Assembly: GCA_041396985.1 (NCBI GenBank)
Contig: JAWKXO010000005.1
Location: 248,001 to 312,000, forward strand
Direction: 5' to 3'
DNA from: Emcibacteraceae bacterium
GTDB lineage: Bacteria > Pseudomonadota > Alphaproteobacteria > Sphingomonadales > Emcibacteraceae
Length of the DNA: 64,000 nucleotides
Shown: positions 42,455-52,109 of the stretch, piece by piece
How the letters are laid out: each line of letters begins with the position of its first letter
How positions within the stretch are numbered: position 1 is the first letter of the stretch
Translations under genes and position numbers: made by a program
The notes under the pieces: model-generated
The model's input: the letters and a program-made list of their open reading frames with translations, nothing else
What the model was told of the DNA's origin: nothing
The model's database searches: none

Positions 42455-42496
42455 GCAGCAGTCATAAAAAATAAATTCCAAGGAATGGAAAAAACT

Positions 42497-43588
42497 ATGT
42501 CAGAAACAAATAAAGATGAAGATCCGGCCGAAAATGGCAAAAAATGGAAAAAAGACGGCAAGTCCAAAAAAGGAAAATTCCTGATCCTGATCAGCGTCCC
42601 CACGGTGCTGATTGCTGCCGGCGCATGGTTTTATCTGCAAAGTGACCGTTATATTTCGACCGAAAATGCCTATATCAAGGCCGATACCACCTCGATCAGT
42701 ACCGAGGTAACGGGTCGCGTCACCGATGTGGAAGTCCGTGACAATGAACCGGTCAGGAAAGGCCAGCTTCTGCTTTCCATTGATCCGGAACCATATGAAA
42801 TTGCGGTTGAAAGCGCAAAAGCACGACTGAATTCTACAGTGGTGGAAATTGAAAGCCTGCGCTCAGATTATCTGAAAACCCTGTCCGAACTGGCGGTTGA
42901 AGAAGAAAATGTCCGCTTCCGCAAAGGGGAAAATGACCGCTATCAAAGCCTGATCGGCAAACAGGTCATATCCCAGGAAAAATTGAACCAGGTCGAATAT
43001 GATTATAACAAAGCCCTGCGCGAGCGGGATTCTGCCAAACGCGAAGTCGAAGTGATAAGATCAAAACTTGGCGGCGACCCGGATATGGATATTACCGAGC
43101 ATCCAAGCTACAAACAGGCAAAAGCAGACCTGGACAGACGTGAACTTGATCTGTCCCGCGTAAAAATATTTGCCCCCATTGATGGTATTGCCGCCAATAT
43201 GTCGCTGGATATGGGTGAATATATCATAGCCGGTATGCCACTTTTTACCATTGTTGAGCAGCATGGTCAGTGGATTGAAGCCAATTTCAAGGAAACAGAC
43301 CTGACCCATATGGAGACAGGTCAGCTGGCCGAGGTTGAGGTAGATGCCTACCCCGGTGTCAAATGGCAGGCGCGTGTGATAAGCATCACACCGGCGACAG
43401 GGGCGGAATTTTCAATCCTGCCGGCCCAGAACAGCTCCGGCAACTGGGTTAAAGTTGTCCAGCGGATCATGGTCAAATTTGAAATTCTCGATACACAGAA
43501 TAAACCACGGCTTCTTTCCGGCATGAGCACCGTTATCACCGTTGATACCGGAAAAACCCGCCTTGACCGCATGATGGAAAAAAGCTGA
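42497..43588 (+). CDS. HlyD/EmrA-type membrane-fusion protein
   Basis: 363 aa. A lysine-rich N-terminus, one membrane anchor (about 28-46), a biotinyl-lipoyl-like half motif (VTGRVTDVEVRDNEPVRKGQLLLSIDPEPYE), a coiled-coil hairpin (about 100-200) and a beta-barrel region (GIAANMSLDMGEYIIAGMPLFTIVEQHGQWIEANFKETDL). It bridges an inner-membrane pump to an outer-membrane channel. ATG 42497 is preferred to 42485, which sits directly on its own ribosome site. It is 42 nt after the TetR gene and 38 nt before the pump gene. The outer-membrane TolC partner is not encoded here. Confidence 0.92.
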   Translation: MSETNKDEDPAENGKKWKKDGKSKKGKFLILISVPTVLIAAGAWFYLQSDRYISTENAYIKADTTSISTEVTGRVTDVEVRDNEPVRKGQLLLSIDPEPYEIAVESAKARLNSTVVEIESLRSDYLKTLSELAVEEENVRFRKGENDRYQSLIGKQVISQEKLNQVEYDYNKALRERDSAKREVEVIRSKLGGDPDMDITEHPSYKQAKADLDRRELDLSRVKIFAPIDGIAANMSLDMGEYIIAGMPLFTIVEQHGQWIEANFKETDLTHMETGQLAEVEVDAYPGVKWQARVISITPATGAEFSILPAQNSSGNWVKVVQRIMVKFEILDTQNKPRLLSGMSTVITVDTGKTRLDRMMEKS

Positions 43589-43626
43589 AATAATTAATGA
43601 AACCAATTTATTAAAAGATAAAATTA

Positions 43627-45141
43627 ATGTCAGATGTGAAGACACATTCAATCGTTCCCAATAAAGCCATGCTGACCGGCTCAGTCATGCTGGCAACGAT
43701 TATTCAGGTGCTGGACACCACCATTGCCAATGTGGCGCTGCCGCATATGCAGGGCAGTCTTTCCGCGACCCAGGATCAGATCACCTGGGTGCTGACATCC
43801 TATATTGTGGCGACCGCCATTATGACCCTCCCCACCGGCTGGATCGCCGGGAGGATCGGTAAAAAAGAACTTTTTCTGATCTCCGTAACCGGCTTTACCA
43901 TTTCATCCGTATTATGCGGCATTGCCACATCCATTGATGAAATGGTTCTCTTTCGTGTGATACAGGGGGCAAGCGGTGCTGCCCTGATCCCGCTGTCGCA
44001 ATCGGTCCTTTTGGATATTAATCCCCGTGAAAAACATGGCTCCGCCATGGCGATCTGGGGAGTTGGTGTGATGGTCGGCCCAATCATCGGCCCTACCCTT
44101 GGGGGGTATCTCACCGAATATTATGACTGGCGCTATGTGTTTTTCATCAATCTGCCGCTGGGGATAATCTGCTTGCTCGGCATTTCAAAATTTATGCCTG
44201 AATCCGAAAGAAGCGACCGGCCGTTTGATGCCTTCGGCTTTATGATGCTGGCGCTGACCATTGCCTCCATTCAGCTGATGCTGGACCGCGGTCAGCAGGA
44301 AGACTGGTTTAATTCCTATGAAATTATCGCCTATACCGGGGCAACAGTTGCATTTTTCTGGATGTATATCATTCATTCTCGTTACGCCAAAAACCCGTTT
44401 TATCATGTGGAAATGTTCCGGGACAGAAATTATGTGACCGCCTCCTGCTTTATCTTCATTGTCGGCATTATCCTGTTGGCAACGCTGGCCCTGCTGCCGC
44501 CGTTCCTTCAGAACCAGATGGGCTATTCGGTCATGAGCATCGGTGTGCTGATGGCACCGCGCGGCGTTGGCACCATGTTTGGCATGATGATTGCCGGACG
44601 GCTCACCCAAAAAGTGGACCCGCGTAAGCTCGTGCTGATCGGCATGACGCTGATGGCATATTCCCTTTATGAAATGAGCGAATTTACAACCTTTGTGCCA
44701 GAGCAGTTCATCATCACCACCGGCATCACCCAGGGCCTCGGCCTTGGTCTTGTTTTTGTGCCCTTAAGCACCATTACATTTTCGACCCTTGACCCGAAAT
44801 ACCGGACCGAAGCCTCAAGCCTTTTTAACCTGCTTAGGAATATGGGCAGCAGTATCGGGGTTTCCATCGCTGTCACCCTGCTGGGACAAAGCATCCAGAC
44901 CAACCATTCGTATCTGGCGGAAAATATCACCGATACCACAAGTCGCCTGCCCGCTTACCTTATGCCTCAGGGGATCGAAGCGAGCTCTGCGATTTTTCGC
45001 CTGCTTGACGGGGTCATTAATAATCAGGCCATCACCATCGGCTATATCAATGACTTTTATCTGATGATGTGGGTGGTGATCTGCGCCATGCCGCTGGTGC
45101 TGCTCCTCAGCAACCCGCTCAAGCTTAATCAGGCAAAATAA
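43627..45141 (+). CDS. EmrB/QacA-type (DHA2) MFS multidrug efflux pump
   Basis: 504 aa with about 14 membrane segments. DHA2 markers are DTTIANVALPHMQGSLSATQDQITWVLTSYIVATAI (first helix and loop), GRIGKKELFL and the motif C region GVGVMVGPIIGPTLGGYL. It exports hydrophobic compounds by proton antiport and should pair with the EmrA-like adaptor just upstream. Last gene of the TetR-EmrA-EmrB operon. The substrate is unknown. Confidence 0.94.
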   Translation: MSDVKTHSIVPNKAMLTGSVMLATIIQVLDTTIANVALPHMQGSLSATQDQITWVLTSYIVATAIMTLPTGWIAGRIGKKELFLISVTGFTISSVLCGIATSIDEMVLFRVIQGASGAALIPLSQSVLLDINPREKHGSAMAIWGVGVMVGPIIGPTLGGYLTEYYDWRYVFFINLPLGIICLLGISKFMPESERSDRPFDAFGFMMLALTIASIQLMLDRGQQEDWFNSYEIIAYTGATVAFFWMYIIHSRYAKNPFYHVEMFRDRNYVTASCFIFIVGIILLATLALLPPFLQNQMGYSVMSIGVLMAPRGVGTMFGMMIAGRLTQKVDPRKLVLIGMTLMAYSLYEMSEFTTFVPEQFIITTGITQGLGLGLVFVPLSTITFSTLDPKYRTEASSLFNLLRNMGSSIGVSIAVTLLGQSIQTNHSYLAENITDTTSRLPAYLMPQGIEASSAIFRLLDGVINNQAITIGYINDFYLMMWVVICAMPLVLLLSNPLKLNQAK

Positions 45142-45243
45142 TAAGGGGGGAATTTTGGGCGATTAAAACTTGCCCCGCCCCCTCGCCCGTGCTAAAGCCT
45201 GTGCCAGAGCATTAATGATCAATTTTAGTTTGGGAAATTCACC

Positions 45244-46539
45244 ATGATTCCACGGTATTCGCGCGAAATAATGACCACAATTTGGGAACCGAAAACAAGA
45301 TTCCAAATCTGGTTCGAGATTGAGGCCCACGCCTGTGACGCCCTCGCCGAACTTGGTGTGATCCCTAAGGAAAGTGCGAAAATCATCTGGGAAAAGGGCA
45401 ATTTTGATATTGACCGCATTGATGAAATTGAACGCGAAGTAAAGCATGATGTGATCGCTTTCCTGACCTCCCTCGCTGAATATATCGGCCCTGAAGCCCG
45501 CTTTGTCCATCAGGGCATGACCTCGTCCGATGTGCTGGATACCTGCCTGAATGTTCAGCTGGTCCGCGCCGCCGATATATTGATTGATGATATTGAAAAG
45601 CTTCTTACCGTCGTTAAGCGTCGCGCCTATGAGCATAAAATGGATGTCTGCATCGGCCGCAGCCACGGCATCCATGCGGAACCCGTCACTTTCGGCCTTA
45701 AAATGGCGGAAGCCTACGCTGAATTTGACAGGAATTTGCAGCGCCTTAAAAATGCCCGCGAGGAAATCGCCACCTGCGCCATTTCCGGTGCCGTCGGCAC
45801 CTTTGCCAATATTGACCCGCGGGTTGAGGAACATGTGGCCAAAGCCATGGGGCTTAAAGCTGAACCCGTTTCGACACAGGTGATCCCACGTGACCGCCAT
45901 GCCATGTTCTTCTGCACGCTTGGTGTGGTCGCCAGCTCGATCGAACGACTGGCTGTTGAAATTCGCCACCTGCAACGGACGGAAGTATTGGAAGCGGAGG
46001 AATTTTTCTCAAAAGGGCAAAAGGGCTCCTCCGCCATGCCCCATAAACGTAACCCGATCCTGACTGAAAACCTGACCGGGCTTGCTCGTCTGGTGCGTGG
46101 TATGGCTATTCCGGCCATGGAAAATGTCGCCCTCTGGCACGAACGGGATATTTCTCATTCATCGGTTGAACGGATGATCGGCCCCGACGCCACCGTGACC
46201 CTTGATTTCGCCCTTGCCCGCTTGACCGGTGTGATGGATAAACTGGTGGTTTACCCTGAGAACATGATTAAGAACATGGACAAGCTCGGCGGCCTTCATA
46301 ATTCGCAGCGGGTCCTGCTCGCCCTGACCCAGGCCGGTGTCAGCCGCGAAGATGCTTACCGCCTTGTGCAGCGAAACGCCATGAAGGTATGGGAACACGG
46401 CGCCAACTTCGCGGACGAGCTTAAAGCCGACCCCGAAGTCTCCGCCAAATTATCCGATGCCGAAATTGATGATAAATTCGATCTTGGCTACCATACCAAA
46501 CATGTGGATACGATATTCAAAAGGGTGTTTGGGGAGTAA
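45244..46539 (+). CDS. purB: Adenylosuccinate lyase
   Basis: 431 aa. It splits adenylosuccinate and SAICAR, acting twice in purine synthesis. The fumarase-superfamily signature SSAMPHKRNP lies near residue 262, with the catalytic-loop serine. TSSDVLDT and GRSHGIHAEP are also present. The length is that of the short, Bacillus-like form (about 430 aa) found in alphaproteobacteria. It stands ahead of the main pur cluster, separated from purC by an AT-rich orphan gene and the zeta-subunit gene. Confidence 0.96.
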   Translation: MIPRYSREIMTTIWEPKTRFQIWFEIEAHACDALAELGVIPKESAKIIWEKGNFDIDRIDEIEREVKHDVIAFLTSLAEYIGPEARFVHQGMTSSDVLDTCLNVQLVRAADILIDDIEKLLTVVKRRAYEHKMDVCIGRSHGIHAEPVTFGLKMAEAYAEFDRNLQRLKNAREEIATCAISGAVGTFANIDPRVEEHVAKAMGLKAEPVSTQVIPRDRHAMFFCTLGVVASSIERLAVEIRHLQRTEVLEAEEFFSKGQKGSSAMPHKRNPILTENLTGLARLVRGMAIPAMENVALWHERDISHSSVERMIGPDATVTLDFALARLTGVMDKLVVYPENMIKNMDKLGGLHNSQRVLLALTQAGVSREDAYRLVQRNAMKVWEHGANFADELKADPEVSAKLSDAEIDDKFDLGYHTKHVDTIFKRVFGE

Positions 46540-46689
46540 TGAAATGTTAGTTAGACTTTAACTAATTATCATATATTGACTAATTGCATATCTTTTTTAT
46601 TCTAAAAACTATAAATTTCTAACTACAATACAACTAATAGTTCATTTTTAATATCGACTGTACTTATAAGAAAGTATAAGATATAGACT

Positions 46690-47319
46690 ATGTTAAAAAT
46701 ACTTAAAAATTTCGTGAAAAAGCTAAAAGAAAATGTAGGATTGGCTACTTTTCTATATACTATACTGGCTCCAATAGTTAGTTTTTTATCAGCATATTTC
46801 GCTTCGACTTCTCCATGGTTAGATAAATATGGGAATATCGCCTGGATTGCTGCTGCATTAATTTCAGCATTAATAATAACTCTAATTTTCTTGATTTTAG
46901 TTAAAATTTTCGAATTGATTTCGAAAGTTCAGCTAAATTATGCAATCTCTATAAAATCTCACAAAATTAATCCATTAGAAGATCAATTTTCTAAAAAAGT
47001 AATTGATTTGATTGATTTTGAAAGTCCTGGAGATTTACTTTATAAAGGAAAACACTTTAAAGAATGCCAATTTAGAGGTCCAGGTTATATTTTTTTTGGA
47101 ACTGGATGTAACGTACAATATAATACATTTTTCGCGACTGGTGACTTCATTGTTATAGATGAGGGAACCGACATCCGTCCTGTAATAGCCTTTCAAGATA
47201 GTAGTTTTTATAAATGTGAATTTTATAGAATTGGGTTAATGGGGCCAAAACAAATAAAAGAAAAGTTTTTAGGGCAATCTGAACAAAAAAAGCCGCCTGA
47301 AGAAGTTCAGACGGCTTGA
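46690..47319 (+). CDS. AT-rich orphan membrane protein
   Basis: 209 aa. Two membrane segments lie at about 18-38 and 50-75, followed by a soluble C-terminal region of about 130 aa with GPGYIFFGTGCNVQYNTFF and a short Cys/Gly pattern. Codon use is strikingly AT-rich (many AAA, TTT, ATA and TTA), unlike purB on one side and the zeta gene on the other. The flanking 150 nt are also AT-rich. This suggests acquisition by transfer. No ribosome site is obvious. Its stop codon lies inside a terminator hairpin. I do not recognise the family. Confidence 0.6.
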   Translation: MLKILKNFVKKLKENVGLATFLYTILAPIVSFLSAYFASTSPWLDKYGNIAWIAAALISALIITLIFLILVKIFELISKVQLNYAISIKSHKINPLEDQFSKKVIDLIDFESPGDLLYKGKHFKECQFRGPGYIFFGTGCNVQYNTFFATGDFIVIDEGTDIRPVIAFQDSSFYKCEFYRIGLMGPKQIKEKFLGQSEQKKPPEEVQTA

Positions 47320-47328
47320 ATTTTTTTT
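47290..47328. terminator. Bidirectional terminator overlapping the orphan gene's stop
   Basis: A 12-bp stem with one mismatch (47290-47301 and 47306-47317, loop GAAG) is followed by eight T. An A-run at 47285-47290 lets it also stop the minus-strand zeta gene. It includes the last codons of the orphan gene. Confidence 0.85.
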
Positions 47329-47343
47329 GGCTAAATTTTTGGC

Positions 47344-47670
47344 TTATTTAACTTCGGCTTTTACCTGTGCGATGGCGGTGACCATCAGGTCGTCCATCTG
47401 GCGGCGGATCTGGTGTTCGGACTGCTCGACGCCGGCTTCGGCGAGATCGCCTTTCACTTTGCGGTAAACATCGTCATCACCGGCTTCATCAAAATCGCTT
47501 TCAATCACTTCACGGGCATAGGCGTCAATCGCTTCGCCGGAAAAACCCATAAGACCGGCAGCCCACTGACCCAGCAGTTTATTGCGGCGGGCCGTTGCCT
47601 TAAATTCAATTTCCTTATCATGCGAAAACTTATTTTCCGCGGCTTTTTCCCGATCATTAAACTGTGTCAT
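47344..47670 (-). CDS. F1-ATPase inhibitor zeta subunit (DUF1476)
   Basis: 108 aa, four-helix DUF1476 protein. The opening FNDREKAAENKFSHDKEIEFKATARRNKLLGQWAAGLMG is the characteristic inhibitory N-terminus of the alphaproteobacterial zeta subunit, first studied in Paracoccus. That subunit blocks ATP hydrolysis by the F1FO complex. It is a lineage marker for Alphaproteobacteria. It is read away from purC. Confidence 0.93.
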   Translation of the reverse strand: MTQFNDREKAAENKFSHDKEIEFKATARRNKLLGQWAAGLMGFSGEAIDAYAREVIESDFDEAGDDDVYRKVKGDLAEAGVEQSEHQIRRQMDDLMVTAIAQVKAEVK

Positions 47671-47868
47671 GGGTTATTGCTCCTTAAATTTTGCAAATTT
47701 ACTGTTCATACAGTGTGACTGTTTACGTTATTTTATCATCTATTTCCACGTTTTTCATATAATATGAAAAAAAATATTTTAAAGCCTCGAGTGTCATTGT
47801 TTTTGTGGGGCATATAAGCTAAATTGGCCTCGCTTGATTCTGCTACTTTTAATTGCCCAGGGACCATC

Positions 47869-48609
47869 ATGTCAGACAAAGAAAAGCTCTACGAAGGCAA
47901 GGCTAAAATTCTTTATAAAGGAAGCCGGCCGAACACCATCATTCAATATTTCAAGGATGATGCCACCGCGTTTAATAATGTAAAAAAAGGCACCATTGCC
48001 GGTAAGGGGATCATCAATAACAAGATCACCGAACTTGTCATGACCCGGCTTGGCCAGATCGGCATTGCCACCCATTTTATTGAGCGCCTTTCCGACCGCG
48101 AACAGCTTTGCCACGCGGTTCAGATTATCCCGCTCGAGGTGATCGTGCGAAACACTGTCGCCGGCACCATGGCAAAAAAATTCGGTATTGAGGAAGGCAC
48201 CCGCCTTTCCCGCCCGATCATCGAATTTTCACTGAAAGATGATGACCTTGGTGACCCGCTTATTCCGGAAAATCATATTCTGGCGCTTGAAATTGCCACC
48301 GACGAGGAACTGATTGAAATTCTGGAAGCAACCGCAAAAATCAATGACTTCCTGCGCGGGCTTTTTGCCGGTATCGGGCTGGAACTGATTGATTTTAAAC
48401 TGGAATATGGCCGCTTTAATGGTGAGGACGGCGAACAGTATCTGGTGCTTGCCGATGAATTTAGCCCGGACAACTGCCGCCTTTGGGATTTTGAAACCCG
48501 CGAAAAAATGGATAAGGACCGTTTCCGCCGTGATCTTGGCGGTGAAGTGGAAGCCTATCAGGAAGTGGCCCGCCGTCTTGGCATTTCGCTTGAAACTGAA
48601 GATAAATAA
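47869..48609 (+). CDS. purC: SAICAR synthetase
   Basis: 246 aa from ATG 47869, with AGGGA 6 nt upstream (an upstream TTG is rejected). It condenses CAIR with aspartate using ATP. Motifs are KLYEGKAKILY at the start, DDATAFNN, RNTVAGTMAKKFG and LIDFKLEYGRF. First gene of purC-purS-purQ-purL-bolA-grxD, with gaps of 18-32 nt. The intergenic region before it is shared with the divergent zeta gene. Confidence 0.96.
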   Translation: MSDKEKLYEGKAKILYKGSRPNTIIQYFKDDATAFNNVKKGTIAGKGIINNKITELVMTRLGQIGIATHFIERLSDREQLCHAVQIIPLEVIVRNTVAGTMAKKFGIEEGTRLSRPIIEFSLKDDDLGDPLIPENHILALEIATDEELIEILEATAKINDFLRGLFAGIGLELIDFKLEYGRFNGEDGEQYLVLADEFSPDNCRLWDFETREKMDKDRFRRDLGGEVEAYQEVARRLGISLETEDK

Positions 48610-48629
48610 TTTAAACAAAGGAACAGACC

Positions 48630-48869
48630 TTGAAAGCACGTGTACATATTACCTTAAAAAATGGCGTTCTCGACCCGCAGGGCAAAGCGATCCAGCATGC
48701 GCTGGAAGCGCTCGGCTTCAGCGGCGTTGATGATGTAAGACAGGGAAAATATATCGAGCTGGACCTGGCCGAAACCGACCGCACGAAGGCAGAAGCCAAT
48801 GTTGAGGAAATGTGTAAAAAGCTTCTTTCCAACATGGTTATTGAAAATTACACCATCGATATCGATTAA
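48630..48869 (+). CDS. purS: FGAM synthase subunit PurS
   Basis: 79 aa. It is the small subunit that, with PurL and PurQ, forms the three-part phosphoribosylformylglycinamidine synthase. The conserved GVLDPQGKAIQHALEALGF and VRQGKYIELDL are present. The start codon is TTG, with AAAGGA 8 nt before it. It lies 20 nt after purC and 20 nt before purQ, as in other alphaproteobacteria. Confidence 0.95.
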   Translation: MKARVHITLKNGVLDPQGKAIQHALEALGFSGVDDVRQGKYIELDLAETDRTKAEANVEEMCKKLLSNMVIENYTIDID

Positions 48870-48889
48870 TCCTTTAAGGGGACAAAAAA

Positions 48890-49579
48890 ATGAAATCAGC
48901 TGTTGTTACCTTCCCTGCTTCCAACTGTGACCGGGATATGTTTGACGCGCTTGAAAAAATTACCGGGAAAAGGCCACATCAGATCTGGCATCAGGACACT
49001 GAAATTCCCGATGTTGACCTGATCGCCCTGCCGGGCGGTTTTTCATTTGGGGATTATCTGCGCTGTGGTGCCATGGCGGCACGCTCCCCGGCGATCAAGG
49101 GCATCATGGCCCATGCTGAACGCGGCGGCAATGTCATCGGTATCTGCAACGGTTTTCAGGTGCTGACTGAAATGGGGCTATTGCCCGGGGCGCTGATGCG
49201 CAACAGATCGCTTAAATTTGTCTGTAAAACCGTGCAGCTGAAAGTCGAAAATTCGGACACAAACTTCACTAACGCTTATAAATCCGGACAGGTGATTGAT
49301 ATTCCCGTTGCCCATCATGACGGCAATTATTTTGCGGATACTGATACCTTAAGCGAGCTTGAGGGCGAAGGACGGATCGCTTTCCGCTATGTCGATAAAT
49401 CAGGAAGCGCAACGGAAGCCGCAAACCCCAACGGATCGCAGCATAATATTGCCGGGATTATCAATAAGCGCGGCAATATTCTTGGCATGATGCCGCATCC
49501 CGAAAGACTGATCGAAGATGCTCAAGGCGGCAAGGACGGCCGCGGCTTTTTTGAAAGCATCATCAACAGATTAAATTAA
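48890..49579 (+). CDS. purQ: FGAM synthase glutaminase subunit PurQ
   Basis: 229 aa class I glutamine amidotransferase. It supplies ammonia to PurL. Nucleophile C86 lies in IGICNGFQVL, and the His/Glu of the triad in MMPHPER (about H203, E205). PGGFSFGDYLRCG is the oxyanion region. Ribosome site AAGGGGA. Part of the pur operon, 32 nt before purL. Confidence 0.96.
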   Translation: MKSAVVTFPASNCDRDMFDALEKITGKRPHQIWHQDTEIPDVDLIALPGGFSFGDYLRCGAMAARSPAIKGIMAHAERGGNVIGICNGFQVLTEMGLLPGALMRNRSLKFVCKTVQLKVENSDTNFTNAYKSGQVIDIPVAHHDGNYFADTDTLSELEGEGRIAFRYVDKSGSATEAANPNGSQHNIAGIINKRGNILGMMPHPERLIEDAQGGKDGRGFFESIINRLN

Positions 49580-49611
49580 TTCCCTTCCGGGCATTTAAGG
49601 ACGAAATAAGT

Positions 49612-51834
49612 ATGACTGACATAAAATGGAACAATAACCCGGAAATCACCGATGAACTGGTTAAGGAACATGGGCTGACCGCTGACGAGCGGGCGCTGAT
49701 GGTCAAAATCCTGGGCCGGACACCGACGCTCACCGAGCTTGGGATTTTTTCGGTGATGTGGAGCGAACATTGTTCCTATAAATCATCAAAACTGCATCTT
49801 AAAACCCTGCCGACCAAGGCCCCATGGGTTATCCATGGTCCCGGTGAAAATGCCGGTGTGATTGATATCGGCGATAATCAGGCCGCCATTTTTAAAATGG
49901 AAAGCCATAACCACCCCTCCTATATCGAACCATATCAGGGTGCGGCAACCGGGGTTGGTGGCATTCTGCGTGATGTGTTTACCATGGGCGCGCGCCCCAT
50001 TGCCAATATGAATGCGCTTCGCTTTGGTCGCCCTGATCATCCGAAAATGCGGCATTTGCTTAGCGGTGTGGTCGAGGGGATCGGCGGTTACGGCAACTGC
50101 GTCGGCGTGCCGACCGTGGGCGGTGAAACCAATTTCCATCCATCCTATGACGGCAATATCCTTGTTAATGCCATGGCCGTGGGCCTAGCCGATCAGGATA
50201 AAATATTCCTCTCCGCTGCGGCCGGGGTCGGAAACCCGGTAATTTATGTCGGCTCAAAAACCGGACGGGATGGTATCCACGGTGCCACCATGGCCTCCGC
50301 CGAATTTACCGAGGACAGCGAAGAAAAACGCCCGACCGTACAGGTCGGTGATCCCTTTACCGAAAAACTGCTGATTGAAGCCTGTCTTGAGCTGATGTCA
50401 ACCGACATGGTTGTCGCCATTCAGGATATGGGCGCGGCGGGTCTTACGTCATCTTCTGTTGAAATGGCGTCCGGCGGCGGGGTTGGTTTTACCCTGAACC
50501 TTGATAATGTGCCACAGCGCGAGCAAGGCATGACCCCCTACGAAATGATGCTGTCCGAAAGCCAGGAACGCATGCTTGTGGTCCTTAAACCAGACCGCGT
50601 GGCAGAGGCAGAAGCCATTTTCCGCAAATGGGATCTTGATTTTGCCGTGATCGGCCATATTACCGATACGGGCAACCTGACCCTGATGTTTAAAGGTGAA
50701 GTGGTCGCCGATATCCCGACCCAGCCATTGGCCGACAACAGCCCGGAATATGATCGTCCGTGGGTGAAAAAACAGCCGCCCGCCAAAATTGACGCAAATG
50801 ACGTTGCCGCGCCAAATGATATAGGGGCCGCGCTTCTTAAAATGGTCGGAAGCGCCAATCTTTCCAGCCGGGAATGGATCTGGCAGCAATATGACCATCA
50901 GGTGATGGCGGATACGATTCAGCTTCCCGGCGGCGATGCTGCCGTGGTGCGTGTTCACGGCACCAAAAAAGCACTGGCCATTTCCACCGACTGTACCCCG
51001 CGTTATTGTTATGCCGATCCGTTCGAGGGCGGTAAACAGGCCGTTGCCGAAACATGGCGCAATGTCACCGCTGTTGGTGCCCAGCCGATGGCGATTACCG
51101 ACTGTCTTAATTTCGGCAATCCGGAACGCCCCGATATTATGGGGCAGTTTGTCGGTGCCATCGACGGCCTTCGTGAAGCCTGCACAGTGCTTGATTACCC
51201 GGTGATCAGCGGCAACGTATCGCTTTATAACGAAACCAACGGCACCGGCATTCACCCGACCCCGGCCATTGGCGGCGTCGGCCTGCTGAAAGACTATTCA
51301 AAAATGGTTACCATCGCCCCAAAAAATGATGGGGATCATATCCTGCTGGTCGGGGAAAGCCATGGCCATATCGGCTGCACACAGTATCTTGATATTATTG
51401 AAGGCCGCGAAGAAGGCGCGCCGCCGCCGGTTGACCTTAAACTAGAACGGAAAAATGGTGACTTTGTCCGTGGTCAGATCCAAAATGGTAATGTCACCGC
51501 CTGCCATGATATTTCCGATGGCGGACTGTTCATTGCTTTAGCCGAAATGGCGATGGCCTCCGGCCGCGGCATGGATATTAAACTGAATAACGGTGATATC
51601 CCGCTACACGCATACGGCTTTGGCGAGGATCAGGCAAGATACATTCTTTCCGTCCCGTCGGATAAGGCGGACGCCATTATGACAGCGGCCAATAACACCA
51701 CCGTCCATGTCGAAAAAATCGGTACCGTCGGCGGTAATGCTCTTGATGTTGAAAATGGCTTTACTATATCTATAAATGAATTGCTTGACGCCCATACATC
51801 ATGGATGCCAAACTATATGTCAAACGAAGTTTAG
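49612..51834 (+). CDS. purL: FGAM synthase large subunit PurL (small type)
   Basis: 740 aa, the size of the Bacillus-type PurL that needs PurS and PurQ. It converts FGAR to FGAM with ATP. Markers are SVMWSEHCSYKSS, KMESHNHPSYIEPYQGAATGVGGILRD and GNVSLYNET. The start ATG 49612 has a weak AAGGA-like site. It precedes bolA by 23 nt, the arrangement typical of alphaproteobacteria. Confidence 0.97.
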   Translation: MTDIKWNNNPEITDELVKEHGLTADERALMVKILGRTPTLTELGIFSVMWSEHCSYKSSKLHLKTLPTKAPWVIHGPGENAGVIDIGDNQAAIFKMESHNHPSYIEPYQGAATGVGGILRDVFTMGARPIANMNALRFGRPDHPKMRHLLSGVVEGIGGYGNCVGVPTVGGETNFHPSYDGNILVNAMAVGLADQDKIFLSAAAGVGNPVIYVGSKTGRDGIHGATMASAEFTEDSEEKRPTVQVGDPFTEKLLIEACLELMSTDMVVAIQDMGAAGLTSSSVEMASGGGVGFTLNLDNVPQREQGMTPYEMMLSESQERMLVVLKPDRVAEAEAIFRKWDLDFAVIGHITDTGNLTLMFKGEVVADIPTQPLADNSPEYDRPWVKKQPPAKIDANDVAAPNDIGAALLKMVGSANLSSREWIWQQYDHQVMADTIQLPGGDAAVVRVHGTKKALAISTDCTPRYCYADPFEGGKQAVAETWRNVTAVGAQPMAITDCLNFGNPERPDIMGQFVGAIDGLREACTVLDYPVISGNVSLYNETNGTGIHPTPAIGGVGLLKDYSKMVTIAPKNDGDHILLVGESHGHIGCTQYLDIIEGREEGAPPPVDLKLERKNGDFVRGQIQNGNVTACHDISDGGLFIALAEMAMASGRGMDIKLNNGDIPLHAYGFGEDQARYILSVPSDKADAIMTAANNTTVHVEKIGTVGGNALDVENGFTISINELLDAHTSWMPNYMSNEV

Positions 51835-51857
51835 GGAAGTTTTTAGGAGAATATTAC

Positions 51858-52091
51858 ATGGCCCTGTCAGCCCGTGAAATTGAAAAAATGATATTGGAAA
51901 TATTACCGGGGGCAACTGTCGAGGTACAGGATATGCGCGGGGACGGCAGCCAGTTCGCCGCCCATGTGATCTCTGAACAATTCGTTGGCAAAAACAGGGT
52001 ACAACAACATCAATTGGTCTATAAGGCCCTTGAAGGAAAAATCGGCGGAGAACTGCATGCATTATCATTGCAGACATCCGCACCAAAATAA
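51858..52091 (+). CDS. BolA-family protein (Fe-S/redox partner of monothiol glutaredoxin)
   Basis: 77 aa from ATG 51858, with AGGAG 6 nt upstream. The longer frame upstream runs inside purL. The short BolA fold (GATVEVQDMRGDGSQFAAHVISEQFVGKNRVQQHQLVYKAL) carries the conserved C-terminal helix His. BolA proteins bind a [2Fe-2S] cluster jointly with CGFS glutaredoxins, and such a gene is next in line, 18 nt away. Confidence 0.93.
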   Translation: MALSAREIEKMILEILPGATVEVQDMRGDGSQFAAHVISEQFVGKNRVQQHQLVYKALEGKIGGELHALSLQTSAPK

Positions 52092-52109
52092 TTATCAGGA
52101 ATTAAGAAA

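Noticed and set aside
45142..45243. G/C-rich stretch between the MFS pump and purB as a terminator
   Set aside because: GGGGGG and CCCCGCCCC could pair, but there is no U-run and the loop is long.
45163..45975. 270-aa minus-strand open frame opposite purB
   Set aside because: It lies wholly antisense to a conserved purB frame and shows no domain wording.
50449..51255. 268-aa minus-strand open frame opposite purL
   Set aside because: Antisense shadow of PurL. The protein is His/Gly-rich with no recognisable family.
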